Shown: positions 26,029 to 38,148, counted from the stretch's first letter. The stretch: DNA of 64,000 bases from Brenneria izbisi (GCF_025840185.1 NZ_JAMPJU010000006.1:124001-188000); one strand, 5' to 3'. Program-made: numbers and translations. The notes: generated by a model from the letters alone, not told the origin.

Positions 26029-27750
26029 TCACTCATTTGGTGCGTTTTCACTCATGAACGGCGCAATATAGCGCTGGTAGCGGGATGTTTTAAGCTGCTG
26101 TAAATCCACCAGCACCAGCCCGTCGATACAGTTGTTGAAGTCGGGATCGATACCGAAATCAATAAATCTGACGCCGCCTGGCTCGCAGATTTCCGAGTAC
26201 TGTTTATACAGCGTAGGAATAGCGCAGCCCATGTTATTCAGCATGCTTTTCAGGCGCATCAGATCCTGCTGATAATCCGTACCTTCAAATTGTTTCAGTA
26301 CGTCGGGCAGTGACGCCGGATAAGGGCGGCGCGATTGGGCCAGGGGCTGGCCGGGGGCGAAGTGCAGACGATAAAAAGCGATCAGCAAATCGCGTGCAGT
26401 TGGCGGTAATGCGCCGGACAGCGAAACCGGGCCGAACAGATAGCGATATGCCGGGTAACGCGCCAGATAAGCGCCAATGCCCAACCAGAGATAGTCCAGT
26501 CCACGTTTGCCCCAGTATTTCGGCTGAATGAAACTGCGCCCCAGTTCGATCCCGGATGCCAGTATCGGGTTCATCTCTTCACCGTAGTGAAACAGGCTGT
26601 GGCTATAGAGGCCATTTTTCCCTTTCTCGGCGATCTGGCGAGCGGTCGGAATAAAACGATAAGCGCCGACAATTTCCAGATCGTGCTCATCCCATAGAAT
26701 CAGGTGCAGGTAGTCATCATCATAGCTGTCCAGATCGCGGCGCTGACCGGAACCTTCGCCGACGGCACGGAAGGCAATTTCCCGCAGACGTCCCAATTCG
26801 CGCAGGATCGGCACATAATCTTCGGCGCCGCGTTGATACAGATAGACCATTTTCCCATCGGGCGTGGTGCCGAGCATTTCACAGTCAGACAAGGCTCGTT
26901 TCAACATCACCCGGTCTTCGGCCAGCGCGATGGGCTTTTCGCCAGAAAAGCAACCGGGTTTCCCCTGTCCTAATCGATAAACGTGACGGCGAAAACGGGC
27001 GGCAAGATCGTTGGCCTGCCAGTCGCCCTGACTCCAGGTGGCATAAGGAATGCGCGCGCCAATGCGCAACTTGAGCCGGTTGCCTTGCTGACGAAACATT
27101 TCCCTGACCAGCAGCAGGGTGGAGAACGGTCGATAAATCAGTGAAGAGAGATAAAACAGGCTGCTATTGCGCCCGCTGATATGGATCGGGACGATGGGCG
27201 CTCGCGCTTTGCTGGCCATACGAATAAAACCATTGCGCCAGTGTCCGTCGCGGATACCTTTCAGGCTGATGCGGGAGACTTCCCCGGCCGGAAAAACAAT
27301 GATCGCTCCATCATTATTCAGATATTGCTGGATGGCGGTAACTTGCTGGCGATTGGTACTATGATTAAAGTTATCCACGGAAAAAAACAGACTCTTCAGC
27401 GGTACAATATAAGAAAGCAATTGACTCGCTACGATACGTACATCCGGTCTGATGCTGGCGACTGTGCGTAACAGCGCCAGTCCATCCAGCGAACCAATCG
27501 GATGATTGGCAACCAGCACCACCGGGCCCTGGCTGGGGATGTTTTCCAAATCACCTTCCACCATTTCACAGTTGAGATGAAAGTGATCCAGAATTTGCTC
27601 GACCAGATCCAACCCCTTCAAATGGGGATAACGCTGGGCAAACTGCTGGATTTCATTTTCGAATAACAATGTTCGCAACAGGGTTCTCTGCCAGGAGGGG
27701 GGCTGACGGTGCGGAGCAAGGTCTTGCAGAATGGCATCTAAGCTAAACAT
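26029..27750 (-). CDS. olsF: Bifunctional ornithine lipid synthase, OlsF-type (PlsC acyltransferase plus GNAT)
   Basis: A 573-residue protein with two halves. Residues about 60-280 are a PlsC-type O-acyltransferase with ANHPIGSLDG (His83, Asp89) and FPAGEVSR (153-160). Residues about 290-560 are a hemolysin-like/OlsB-type N-acyltransferase, with IVGAYRFIPTARQ, ELGRSFIQPKYW and LFGPVSLSG. This is the arrangement of OlsF of Serratia proteamaculans, which makes ornithine lipid from ornithine by sequential N- and O-acylation. These phosphorus-free membrane lipids are often made under phosphate limitation, and an alkaline phosphatase lies nearby. The gene stands alone, convergent with the RraA-like gene. 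The exact amino acid acylated is not proven. Confidence 0.8.
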   Translation of the reverse strand: MFSLDAILQDLAPHRQPPSWQRTLLRTLLFENEIQQFAQRYPHLKGLDLVEQILDHFHLNCEMVEGDLENIPSQGPVVLVANHPIGSLDGLALLRTVASIRPDVRIVASQLLSYIVPLKSLFFSVDNFNHSTNRQQVTAIQQYLNNDGAIIVFPAGEVSRISLKGIRDGHWRNGFIRMASKARAPIVPIHISGRNSSLFYLSSLIYRPFSTLLLVREMFRQQGNRLKLRIGARIPYATWSQGDWQANDLAARFRRHVYRLGQGKPGCFSGEKPIALAEDRVMLKRALSDCEMLGTTPDGKMVYLYQRGAEDYVPILRELGRLREIAFRAVGEGSGQRRDLDSYDDDYLHLILWDEHDLEIVGAYRFIPTARQIAEKGKNGLYSHSLFHYGEEMNPILASGIELGRSFIQPKYWGKRGLDYLWLGIGAYLARYPAYRYLFGPVSLSGALPPTARDLLIAFYRLHFAPGQPLAQSRRPYPASLPDVLKQFEGTDYQQDLMRLKSMLNNMGCAIPTLYKQYSEICEPGGVRFIDFGIDPDFNNCIDGLVLVDLQQLKTSRYQRYIAPFMSENAPNE

Positions 27751-28112
27751 TAGTCGTTCTCCGTAGCTTAACTGAAGGCAAAGGTAAGGGATGGAAGTGA
27801 CACATTTATGTCAACCTGAATATAAGCGATGAAAATATCAGCAGGTTTGAAGAACCCGGTCGCTTTTGTCAGATGTTGATGTCTGTCACATTTTTTTCAC
27901 GAATACACTTTTCAAGCAATCTGATGGCACGTCTCAGATAATGCGCGTTCATTCATTTTTGGTATAGTTAATTGAGTGTTAATTACGTTAAATATATTGA
28001 CGTTATGGGCAATTTTTATGATTGTGACTAAGGGTTTTTCTTCTGGTATTTAATGAGTCGTAGCTGTTGATCATCTGTTCGAAATGAACCTATATGCATT
28101 GGAGATGGCATA
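27751..28112. other. Divergent intergenic region between olsF and the GMC oxidoreductase
   Basis: A 362-bp AT-rich gap. A dyad TGACA-N6-TGTCA (27798-27813) lies about 50 bases from the olsF start and could be an operator. The GMC gene has a clear GGAG ribosome binding site. No coding frame was supported. Confidence 0.4.
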
Positions 28113-29720
28113 ATGTCAGGTAAAAATGACTATGATGTGATCGTGGTAGGCGGTGGCGCGGCTGGATGCGTCGTCGCGGGTAAGTTAGCGACAAAAACGG
28201 ATTTGAAAATACTTCTGTTGGAGGCCGGTGATGATGATAATGATATGCTGATCCACATCCCCGCCGGTTTTGCCAAGCTCCTGCAACAGGATAAACATGT
28301 CTGGCCCTATAACACCATTCCACAAGTGCAACTCACGAACGAGCCTAAACGCTACCGCTCAGCAAAAGTCATTGGCGGCGGCAGTTCCATTAACGCGATG
28401 TGTTATGTGCGCGGGCAAGCAAGAGATTATCAACAATGGCAGGAGGCCGTGGGTGATGAAGGTAAATGGTCATGGCAGGCTATTCTGCCGCATTTTATCG
28501 CCCAGGAAGGCAATGATACATTCCACAATGAATATCATGGCACGTTCGGGCCATTAAAAGTCTCGCTCGCCAAAAATATCAATAAACTGAATCAGGGGTG
28601 TTTGCGGGCATTCCAGGAGTATGGTTTACCTTATAACCCGGACTATAACGGAAAAACGCAATTAGGCGTTTCGCCTGTACAAGGGAATTTTTCCGATGCC
28701 AGACGGTGCAGCGCCGCCGTAGCCTATCTGAATCCCGTGCGCGGCAATGCCAATTTGGAGATTAAAACCCGCTGCCCGGTCAGCAGGATACTGATTGAAA
28801 AAGGTGTGGCGACGGGGGTTGAGTTTAAGGAAGGAGGCCAGTTACGTCAGGTTCGTGCCGGACACGTCATATTATCAGGCGGCGCGATACACTCACCCAA
28901 AATCCTGATGCATTCTGGAGTAGGCCCTGCCGAACACTTAACCGCATTGGGTATACCGGTTTTGGTCGATTCACCTGATGTGGGAAAAAACTTACAGGAT
29001 CATCCGATTGTACCGGTAAAAGCCTACTGCAAGGGAGAGTTAGGCTATCAAAAGGCTGCCCAGGGGATTGGCGCGCTGAAATCAGGGTTGAAATATCTTA
29101 TCAGCAAGGACGGACCGGCAGCAGGCAACGGTGTGGAAACGGTTTCCTATTTTAATCCCGACGATTTGACCGCGGAACCAACTATCCAGTGTTATCACGT
29201 CCCGATTATCTCAGAGGACGGCCTTAGCCCGTCAGGGAACCAATCGGGGATCACCTTCGAACTCGTGGTGCTGCGGCCTAAAAGCCGGGGTGAAATTATG
29301 CTTCGCGACACGAATCCTTTTTCGGAACCCCTGATCAATCCTAATTTTATGGCTGATGAATATGATCTCACTACCGCGATAAAATCTGTGAAGGCGATGA
29401 GAGAAGTTATGAATCAACCTTCTTTGGCCGCATATCTTGAAAGTGAGATTGCGCCGGGGCCACAGATCCAGACCGATGAACAAATCGGCGCATGGATTAA
29501 GCAAACTGTGACAACCATGTGGCATCCGGTTGGCACATGCCGTATGGGGAAAGATGAGAAGGCTGTTGTCGATGCACGTCTACGTGTTAAGGGCGTCGAA
29601 AATCTGCGGATTATTGATGCTTCCATTATGCCCAATATTATCAGCGGTAATACGAATGCGCCGACCCAGGCGCTTGCCAATTATGGTGTAGAGATGTTTA
29701 TCGAAGATCTAAAACATTAG
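28113..29720 (+). CDS. GMC-family FAD-dependent alcohol (choline-type) dehydrogenase
   Basis: A 535-residue glucose-methanol-choline oxidoreductase. The N-terminus has the FAD-binding fold DVIVVGGGAAGCVVAGKL and LLLEAGDDD. The second family signature GHVILSGGAIHSPKIL and the catalytic MWHPVGTCRMG (His near residue 470) with SGNTNAPT at the end are all intact. It oxidises an alcohol to an aldehyde, passing electrons to a respiratory acceptor. The next gene, 61 bases on, is an aldehyde dehydrogenase, so together they should convert an alcohol to a carboxylic acid, like AlkJ with AlkH or BetA with BetB. No choline transporter or BetI is present, so choline is less likely than a plant alcohol. 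Confidence 0.9.
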   Translation: MSGKNDYDVIVVGGGAAGCVVAGKLATKTDLKILLLEAGDDDNDMLIHIPAGFAKLLQQDKHVWPYNTIPQVQLTNEPKRYRSAKVIGGGSSINAMCYVRGQARDYQQWQEAVGDEGKWSWQAILPHFIAQEGNDTFHNEYHGTFGPLKVSLAKNINKLNQGCLRAFQEYGLPYNPDYNGKTQLGVSPVQGNFSDARRCSAAVAYLNPVRGNANLEIKTRCPVSRILIEKGVATGVEFKEGGQLRQVRAGHVILSGGAIHSPKILMHSGVGPAEHLTALGIPVLVDSPDVGKNLQDHPIVPVKAYCKGELGYQKAAQGIGALKSGLKYLISKDGPAAGNGVETVSYFNPDDLTAEPTIQCYHVPIISEDGLSPSGNQSGITFELVVLRPKSRGEIMLRDTNPFSEPLINPNFMADEYDLTTAIKSVKAMREVMNQPSLAAYLESEIAPGPQIQTDEQIGAWIKQTVTTMWHPVGTCRMGKDEKAVVDARLRVKGVENLRIIDASIMPNIISGNTNAPTQALANYGVEMFIEDLKH

Positions 29721-29781
29721 TTGACGCCTGTTTATCCGGTTTCCAATAATCCGATTTTAAAAGACAGAGAGGATATAAATC

Positions 29782-31092
29782 ATGACTGCTTCTGAACGCA
29801 TACTATCCGTGTTTAAATCGCAACAAGAGTTTTTTTCATCTTACCAGACCAGAGATATTGAATTCAGAAAGGCGGCATTGCAAAAACTAAAAAAGACTAT
29901 TCTGGCGAATAAGGAATTAATTTACGACGCGCTGGACAAAGATCTGGGGAAACCCAGAGAGGTTGTAGATCTGGCTGAAATAGGTGCGGCTATACGCGAG
30001 ATCGATACTGCTTTGAGCTATATTGATCAATGGAGTGAGGATGAGGAGATAAAGATCGAGTTCAGTGAGATGTTAAACCCCTCACGTTGTGTGGTACGGC
30101 ATGAACCATTGGGGGTTTGCTATATCGTTGGGCCGTTTAATTATCCGTTCAATCTCACATTATGCCCGATTATCGGCGCCATAGCCGCCGGGAACACCGT
30201 CATTTTGAAACCATCCGAATTAACGCCTCATTGCGCCCGCGTGATAGAAAAAGTGCTCACAGAGACGTTTTCAGATAACTACGTCGCCGTTATTCAGGGA
30301 GGTAAGGAAGAAAATACACAACTGCTTACTCTGCCGTTTGATCTTATCTTTTTTACAGGCAGCCCCGGTGTCGGCAAAATAGTGATGGAAGCGGCGGCCA
30401 AACATCTCACGCCGGTGGTGCTGGAATTGGGAGGGAAATGTCCGGTGATTGCGTGTGAAGACGCGGATATCGATCAATTAATTGAAAGCCTGGCATTTTC
30501 TAAATTCATCAGCAGCGGACAAACCTGTATCGCGCCTGATTATTTGCTGGTGGATCGGCGAATCCACTCCTCGCTTATGGAAAAACTGCTTCCCTATATT
30601 CAAAATAAGTATCCCGATTTGGCCTCGAATGGGAAAGTCGTTTCTGAAAAACAGATATCAGTCCTGAATAATTACCTCGATAAAACGCAAGGGAAAATTG
30701 TGTCCGGCGGGAATAGCGATCCTGAAAAAAGACATTTTCAGGCTACTATTATTGATGATGTCTCCTGGTCGGATGCATTAATGGAGCATGAAATATTCGG
30801 CCCGTTATTGCCGGTAATAATTTTTGATGATCTCGATACAGTCATTAAACAGATCAACGAAAATCATCCCAAACCGTTGGCGCTGTATGTGTTCACTAAA
30901 AATGAACAGCAGGGCAGCCATATTATTAACCAGATCCAGTCAGGGGATGCGCAGGTCAATGGTATTTTAACCCATGCGATGTCTTCGGAGTTGCCGTTTG
31001 GCGGTATTGGCCCATCAGGAATGGGGGAATATCACGGTAAATACAGTTTTGAAGCATTTAGCCATCGTAAGTCAATTCGCTTTGTGGCATGA
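29782..31092 (+). CDS. NAD(P)-dependent aldehyde dehydrogenase (class 3/AlkH-like)
   Basis: A 436-residue aldehyde dehydrogenase, shorter than the usual 480-500 and with the class 3 pattern: GPFNYPFNLTLCPIIGA, catalytic Glu in VLELGGKCPV, nucleophile Cys in SGQTCIAPDYLLV, and ELPFGGIGPSGMGEYHGKYSF near the C-terminus. A hydrophobic class 3 tail is missing, so it should be soluble. It is co-directional with the GMC alcohol dehydrogenase and would finish the oxidation of its aldehyde product. Substrate unknown; medium- or long-chain or aromatic aldehydes are usual for this class. Confidence 0.9.
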   Translation: MTASERILSVFKSQQEFFSSYQTRDIEFRKAALQKLKKTILANKELIYDALDKDLGKPREVVDLAEIGAAIREIDTALSYIDQWSEDEEIKIEFSEMLNPSRCVVRHEPLGVCYIVGPFNYPFNLTLCPIIGAIAAGNTVILKPSELTPHCARVIEKVLTETFSDNYVAVIQGGKEENTQLLTLPFDLIFFTGSPGVGKIVMEAAAKHLTPVVLELGGKCPVIACEDADIDQLIESLAFSKFISSGQTCIAPDYLLVDRRIHSSLMEKLLPYIQNKYPDLASNGKVVSEKQISVLNNYLDKTQGKIVSGGNSDPEKRHFQATIIDDVSWSDALMEHEIFGPLLPVIIFDDLDTVIKQINENHPKPLALYVFTKNEQQGSHIINQIQSGDAQVNGILTHAMSSELPFGGIGPSGMGEYHGKYSFEAFSHRKSIRFVA

Positions 31093-31109
31093 ACATACGG
31101 AATAATAAA

Positions 31110-31140
31110 TTGATATACCTGCTTAAGGCAGGTATATCAA
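31110..31140. terminator. Perfect 13-bp hairpin after the aldehyde dehydrogenase gene
   Basis: TTGATATACCTGC pairs exactly with GCAGGTATATCAA around loop TTAAG. It begins 17 bases past the stop codon. It has no T-run, so it may be a stability element or a weak terminator serving both this operon and the convergent greB. Confidence 0.6.
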
Positions 31141-31277
31141 CTTAAGAGCAAGGACTATGTTGGGTTAATTTTATCCCGCGAACGATATTGGCTGGCATTT
31201 CTACCATAGTGTTTCTTATACAAGTGGCAAAAATATGATTGACTGACAAAATCACACTGCCAGACTATTTCACCAAT

Positions 31278-31766
31278 TTATTCCTGTTCCGAATCGAGGT
31301 ATTCAATGGCGTTCACAAACCACGTTTTATCGCCATCCGGGGTGGCGACGATAAATTCCTGATCGACCTCTTTTTTCAGCAAGGCGCGCGCCATAGGGGA
31401 ATCAATGGAGATGTAATCTTTCACGTCACCATAAATTTCATCCGGCCCGACAATACGAAAGCGCTTGCGCTGGCCCTCTTCATTTTCAATTTCAACCCAG
31501 GCGCCAAAGAAAACCTTGCCATCCTGCTGGGGAGAATAATCGACAATTTGCAGTTCGCTCAGACATTTCCTCAGATAGCGAACACGGCGATCAATCTGGC
31601 GTAATAAGCGCTTGTTATAGGTGTAGTCGGCGTTTTCCGAACGATCTCCCAGGCTGGCGGCCCATGACACGATTTTAGTGATCTCCGGTCGTTTTATATT
31701 CCACAGATGATCGTGTTCCGCTTTGAGTTTATTGTATCCTTCCCTGGTGATCAGATTCGTTTTCAC
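31278..31766 (-). CDS. greB: GreB, transcript cleavage factor
   Basis: A 162-residue GreA/GreB factor with an N-terminal coiled coil (ITREGYNKLKAEHDHLW, tip acids in SLGDRSENADYTYNKRLL) and a C-terminal FKBP-like domain (PMARALLKKEVDQEFIVATP). It enters the RNA polymerase secondary channel and makes backtracked complexes cleave their RNA. It is GreB rather than GreA by the R/K-rich RQIDRRVRYLRKCL helix. Divergent from ompR as in E. coli. Confidence 0.97.
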   Translation of the reverse strand: MKTNLITREGYNKLKAEHDHLWNIKRPEITKIVSWAASLGDRSENADYTYNKRLLRQIDRRVRYLRKCLSELQIVDYSPQQDGKVFFGAWVEIENEEGQRKRFRIVGPDEIYGDVKDYISIDSPMARALLKKEVDQEFIVATPDGDKTWFVNAIEYLDSEQE

Positions 31767-32088
31767 GCATTTGTACTCTTATGGTCGTGGATATGGTCGT
31801 GGGGAAATAGTTTGGCTGACATTATATCAATGATCCTTTGCGGGAGGTCAATCTGGCCGGGTGGTGATAAAGCGACGGCTGATCGCGATCTTTATTGCAA
31901 CGGTGCGGCGAATCACGATTGATTTATTCCAGAACGACTATAATGGCAAGCGGAACTGGTTGATTACACGTATTTTAATATGCTTTGTAACAATTTGCCT
32001 CGAATGTATACCAGAAACGGCTGTCAGTAATTCGTATGATTCTGAACAATAGCGGCATCGGCGGCTATTACGCCTTTGGAGAAAGAGA
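31767..32088. other. Divergent greB-ompR intergenic region
   Basis: A 322-bp gap with promoters of greB and the ompR-envZ operon. A small direct repeat ATGGTCGTGG occurs twice (about 31779-31801). Short open frames here have no family features and were not called. Confidence 0.4.
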
Positions 32089-34163
<2,075 letters not shown>

Positions 34164-34180
34164 TGTTTCCTGATAAATGA

Positions 34181-34204
34181 AAAGGCGCGGAGAACCGCGC
34201 CTTT
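34181..34204. terminator. Bidirectional terminator between envZ and pckA
   Basis: AAAGGCGCGG and CCGCGCCTTT form a perfect 10-bp stem with loop AGAA, flanked by A- and T-rich bases on both sides. It lies between the converging envZ and pckA stop codons. Confidence 0.9.
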
Positions 34205-34211
34205 CGTTTAA

Positions 34212-35831
34212 TTACCGCTGGGGACCGGCGGTTACCAGCGCGGCGCCTGCCGGCGTATCAGTGTATTTATCAAAGTTGGTGATAAAACGCTGAGCCAGAT
34301 CGTCGGCTTTTTCCTGCCACTGCGCGATATCGGCATAGGTATCACGCGGATCAAGGATCGCGGGATCCACGCCCGGCAGCGAGGTGGGGATCGCCAGATT
34401 GAAGATCGGCAACGTCTTCATTTCCACATCATCAATGCTGCCGTTCAAAATGGCGTCGATAATTCCGCGCGTATCTTTAATGGAGATACGTTTCCCCGTC
34501 CCGTTCCAGCCGGTGTTGACCAGATAAGCCTGCGCGCCTGCGGCCTTCATTCGCTTAACCAACACTTCCGCGTACTGCGTTGGGTGCAGCGACAGGAATG
34601 CCGCGCCAAAGCAGGCGGAGAATGTTGGCGTCGGCTCCGTGATGCCCCGCTCCGTACCGGCCAGTTTAGCGGTGAAGCCAGACAGGAAATGGTACTGCGT
34701 TTGATCTGACGTCAGACGGGAAACCGGCGGTAATACGCCGAACGCATCCGCGGTCAGGAAAATCACTTTGGTCGCATGTCCGGCTTTGGATACCGGTTTA
34801 ACGATATTTTGAATGTGATAGATCGGATAGGAAACGCGGGTATTCTCGGTTTTTGAACCGTCGTTAAAATCCACGCTGCCGTCGGCCAGCACAGTGACGT
34901 TTTCCAACAGAGCATCCCGCTTGATCGCGCCATAAATGTCCGGCTCCGCTTCCCTGGACAACTTGATGGTTTTGGCGTAACAGCCGCCTTCAAAGTTGAA
35001 CACGCCGTCATCATCCCATCCGTGCTCATCGTCACCAATCAACTGCCGTTTGGGATCGGTCGACAAGGTGGTTTTCCCGGTGCCGGATAAACCGAAGAAG
35101 ACCGCCACATCGCCTTTTTCACCAACGTTCGCCGAACAGTGCATGGAAGCGATGCCTTTCAGCGGCAGCAGGTAGTTCATTATGGAGAACATCCCTTTCT
35201 TCATTTCGCCGCCGTACCAGGTGCCGCCGATCAACTGGATGCGCTCGGTCAGGTTGAAAGCGATGAAATTCTCGGAGTTCAGCCCTTGTTCCCGCCATTG
35301 CGGGTTAGTGCATTTGGCGCCATTCATCACGATGAAATCAGGTTCAAAATCCTGTAATTCGTCATCGGTCGGACGAATGAACATATTTTTGACGAAGTGT
35401 GCCTGCCAAGCGACTTCGGTGATAAAGCGGACTTTCAGACGGCTGTCCGGGTTGGCGCCGCAAAAGGCATCAACGATGAACAGACGCTTATCAGAAAGCT
35501 GTTGGGTGACAAGCTGTTTCAGGTGAGTCCAGACTTCCTGGCTCAACGGATGGTTGTCATTCTTGCCGTTTCCTTTATCGGACCACCATACCGTGTCGCG
35601 GGTGATATCATCACGAACGATATATTTATCCTTGGGAGAGCGGCCGGTAAAGATACCGGTATCGACGGCAATGGCGCCCAGATTGGTTTCCACGCCACGT
35701 TCATAGCCTTGTAAGGTAGGTGAGAGTTCTTCCTTGTAAAGTAATTCGTAGCTGGGGTTATAAATGATATCGCGGACATCCTGGATTCCATAAGCAGCGA
35801 GTGCTTGCGGGGGTATACCTTTGACAGACAT
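34212..35831 (-). CDS. pckA: PckA, ATP-dependent phosphoenolpyruvate carboxykinase
   Basis: A 539-residue enzyme that makes phosphoenolpyruvate from oxaloacetate and ATP, the first committed step of gluconeogenesis. The P-loop [11 protein letters not shown], the metal-binding [10 protein letters not shown] and the substrate arginine region [10 protein letters not shown] are intact. It stands in the usual place convergent with envZ. Upstream, an isolated CRP-like half site (AAAATGTGATATTC) was seen but a full palindrome was not, so cAMP-CRP control, known in E. coli, cannot be confirmed from sequence here. Confidence 0.98.
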   Translation of the reverse strand: MSVKGIPPQALAAYGIQDVRDIIYNPSYELLYKEELSPTLQGYERGVETNLGAIAVDTGIFTGRSPKDKYIVRDDITRDTVWWSDKGNGKNDNHPLSQEVWTHLKQLVTQQLSDKRLFIVDAFCGANPDSRLKVRFITEVAWQAHFVKNMFIRPTDDELQDFEPDFIVMNGAKCTNPQWREQGLNSENFIAFNLTERIQLIGGTWYGGEMKKGMFSIMNYLLPLKGIASMHCSANVGEKGDVAVFFGLSGTGKTTLSTDPKRQLIGDDEHGWDDDGVFNFEGGCYAKTIKLSREAEPDIYGAIKRDALLENVTVLADGSVDFNDGSKTENTRVSYPIYHIQNIVKPVSKAGHATKVIFLTADAFGVLPPVSRLTSDQTQYHFLSGFTAKLAGTERGITEPTPTFSACFGAAFLSLHPTQYAEVLVKRMKAAGAQAYLVNTGWNGTGKRISIKDTRGIIDAILNGSIDDVEMKTLPIFNLAIPTSLPGVDPAILDPRDTYADIAQWQEKADDLAQRFITNFDKYTDTPAGAALVTAGPQR

Positions 35832-36034
35832 AGAGCTACTCCTTAAGTGTTATATGCGTAAAATGTGATATTCGTACTGATAATTATTGTAGGAGAGCGA
35901 GCTTATTTTAACCGCGATAGCAATCATAAAGTTAAATAAATTTATTAATAACTTTGCTTGCGTGGGGTGTTGAAAAAATAACCACTTTGGTCTAGCGCGC
36001 ATGATGAGACGGGTACAACGTACCCGTAAAATGA

Positions 36035-36907
36035 TCAATGCAGATGATTATCTGATGAATTTTGTCGCAGAGCGTACACGTCATGAGCGTTAAAAATATA
36101 ATGATTTCCGCAATAATCACAGTGCATGTCGATCTCGCCATCCTGTTCCAAAATATCGTTCACTTCCTGATCGGACAGAGTGATTAATGCATCCGCGCAA
36201 CGTTCGCGTGAGCAATGGCATTGAAAAGAAACCGGTTGAGGCTCATATACCGTGACCTGTTCCTGATGATACAAACGGTACAGTACGTCGTTGGCTGACA
36301 GGGTAAACAATTCTTCCGCTTTGACCGTGGCGGTGAGTTGAGCGAGATGGTCGAAATCATCATGCCCGGCCTGTTGCGCCGGCAGCACTTGCAGCAGCAT
36401 CCCCGCCGCGGCCATATGACCGTCATGCAGGCCGGTGCGGATAAACAGTCGAGTCGGAAGTTGCTCCGATTGCTGAAAATAGTTTTCCAGACAATCGGCA
36501 ACGGTGTCGCCTTCTAACCCAACCACGCCTTGATAGCGCTCGCCTTCGGTCGGCGTAATGGTAATGACCAGATAGCCATTGCCTACCATTTCTTTGAGTG
36601 AACTCCCGGCGGCAATGTCACCCTGAAGACGCGCCACGCCGCGCATCTGTTGCAGATGATTACCGTTAATCACGGCCAGTTTGAGCGGACCATCTCCCTG
36701 AAGCTGGACGGTAATGTCACCGCTGAATTTCAGCGTTGCCGTCAACAAACTGGTCGCCACCAGCATTTCGCCCAGCAATGTTTGTACTTCCGCCGGATAA
36801 TCATGGTTGGTCAGAATGTGCCGGCAGGTATCGCTTACGGTCGCCAACTCGCCCCGAACGGCGTAATGTTCAAACAGATAACGATGTAATTGGTCATGGT
36901 TGGCCAT
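36035..36907 (-). CDS. hslO: HslO (Hsp33), redox-regulated chaperone
   Basis: A 290-residue protein with the Hsp33 core and the C-terminal redox switch. The zinc cysteines lie in [10 protein letters not shown] and [10 protein letters not shown]. Oxidation releases zinc, unfolds the linker and turns on chaperone activity against protein aggregation during combined heat and oxidative stress. It is the last gene of the yrfG-hslR-hslO cluster, 24 bases downstream of hslR. Confidence 0.98.
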   Translation of the reverse strand: MANHDQLHRYLFEHYAVRGELATVSDTCRHILTNHDYPAEVQTLLGEMLVATSLLTATLKFSGDITVQLQGDGPLKLAVINGNHLQQMRGVARLQGDIAAGSSLKEMVGNGYLVITITPTEGERYQGVVGLEGDTVADCLENYFQQSEQLPTRLFIRTGLHDGHMAAAGMLLQVLPAQQAGHDDFDHLAQLTATVKAEELFTLSANDVLYRLYHQEQVTVYEPQPVSFQCHCSRERCADALITLSDQEVNDILEQDGEIDMHCDYCGNHYIFNAHDVYALRQNSSDNHLH

Positions 36908-36931
36908 AGTCTTTTCTCGCTGTGGTGACCG

Positions 36932-37339
36932 TTATTCCTGATCACTGTATTTAAATTTAATCAGATCCCGGCGTTCTTTTTTGTCGGGACGACGATCCGG
37001 GTGCGGCATTGTCAGCACATTCATTTTTCGCGCTAAAGCCAGTTTTTCCCTTTTCTCAATGCTGCTGTCCGTTTCCCGATACAACGCCTGCGCCTCCGCC
37101 GCGGTTCTGCGTTGGCTGCTGAGCGCCAGCACCGTAACGGTTCGTTCTTCATTGCCCTGACGCAGTTTGATCTCGGCATTCAGTTCAACCTGTTTGCTTG
37201 GTTTGCCGCGCTGCCCGTTATAGTGCACTTTGCCGCCGTCGATCATTTCGCGGGCGATAGCCCGGGTTTTATAAAAGCGTGCGGCCCAAAGCCATTTATC
37301 CAGACGAACAGCATCGCCGGTGTTGTCGGTTGCTTTCAT
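36932..37339 (-). CDS. hslR: HslR (Hsp15), ribosome-associated heat shock protein
   Basis: A 135-residue protein with an S4-type RNA-binding domain (VRLDKWLWAARFYKTRAIAREMIDG region, about residues 10-60) and a basic C-terminal tail. It binds free 50S subunits that still carry a nascent-chain tRNA and helps recycle them after heat shock. A strong ribosome binding site (AGGAGG) precedes the start. It is co-transcribed with hslO. Confidence 0.97.
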   Translation of the reverse strand: MKATDNTGDAVRLDKWLWAARFYKTRAIAREMIDGGKVHYNGQRGKPSKQVELNAEIKLRQGNEERTVTVLALSSQRRTAAEAQALYRETDSSIEKREKLALARKMNVLTMPHPDRRPDKKERRDLIKFKYSDQE

Positions 37340-37384
37340 AATGAATCCTCCTGATGACGGCGCGGTGACGTCATTGCCTGCTGG

Positions 37385-38071
37385 TTATCCAAGACGCGCC
37401 GAACGATGCAGTGACGGTAACAGCCCAAGATAATCACTCATGGATGGATATTGCCGGAATGATTTTTCCTGCTGGCTGGAGTCAGGATTGCTAACGCCCA
37501 GACAGTAACGAATACCGAAGGTTTTCGCCGCATCCAGAATCGGCTCGCTGTCATCAACAAATAATGTTCTGGCCGGATCGAAGCCAGTGTGTTGTTGTAC
37601 GGCTTGCCATAGCTGCTGATGCTCTTTCGGATACCCATAAGTGTGGGTGGAAAGCAATAAATCAAGGTGCTGATCCAACCCGGTATGCTTAATTTTAACC
37701 GCCAGACTATGCGGATGAGCATTTGTCAGCAGTATGGTCTGCTTCCCGCTTTCGCGCAGGGCCGTCAGAAACGGCGCCGTATCTTCACGCAGGCGGGCGC
37801 GAGCGCCGATATCCGTCGTCATCTGATGGATATCCAACCCCAACCGCTCACTCCAGTAATCAAAACAGTACCAGTTCAGGGTATGTTGTACAGCCTGATA
37901 TTCCTGTGTAATCAGTTGCCTGGCCTGTTCAAAGCTGATGCCGCGTTTGTCGCTGAGGGACTGTGGCACAAGCTGCAACCAGAAGTAACTGTCAAAGGCC
38001 AGATCCAGCAGAGTGCCATCCATGTCCAGAATGACGGTATCAATGTTGGGCCAGTCGAAGTCGGGACTCAT
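37385..38071 (-). CDS. yrfG: YrfG, GMP/IMP nucleotidase of the HAD family
   Basis: A 228-residue HAD hydrolase: motif I LDMDGTLLDLAFD, motif II ILLTNAHPH, motif III lysine in GYPKEHQQLW and motif IV FVDDSEPILDAA. It dephosphorylates purine nucleotides, mainly GMP and IMP. The start at 38071 is set by GGAG five bases before the ATG; the frame extends ten codons further but without support. It lies between igaA and hslR, the conserved order. Confidence 0.95.
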   Translation of the reverse strand: MSPDFDWPNIDTVILDMDGTLLDLAFDSYFWLQLVPQSLSDKRGISFEQARQLITQEYQAVQHTLNWYCFDYWSERLGLDIHQMTTDIGARARLREDTAPFLTALRESGKQTILLTNAHPHSLAVKIKHTGLDQHLDLLLSTHTYGYPKEHQQLWQAVQQHTGFDPARTLFVDDSEPILDAAKTFGIRYCLGVSNPDSSQQEKSFRQYPSMSDYLGLLPSLHRSARLG

Positions 38072-38148
38072 AAATACTCCAGATACAGAACGATTGCGCA
38101 TGCCTTTCAGCGTAACATAACCATTGACGATAGCTGGCAGGATGATGC

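Noticed and set aside
31707-32052. Two short frames in the greB-ompR gap
   Set aside because: No good ribosome binding site, no domain, and they overlap each other and greB.
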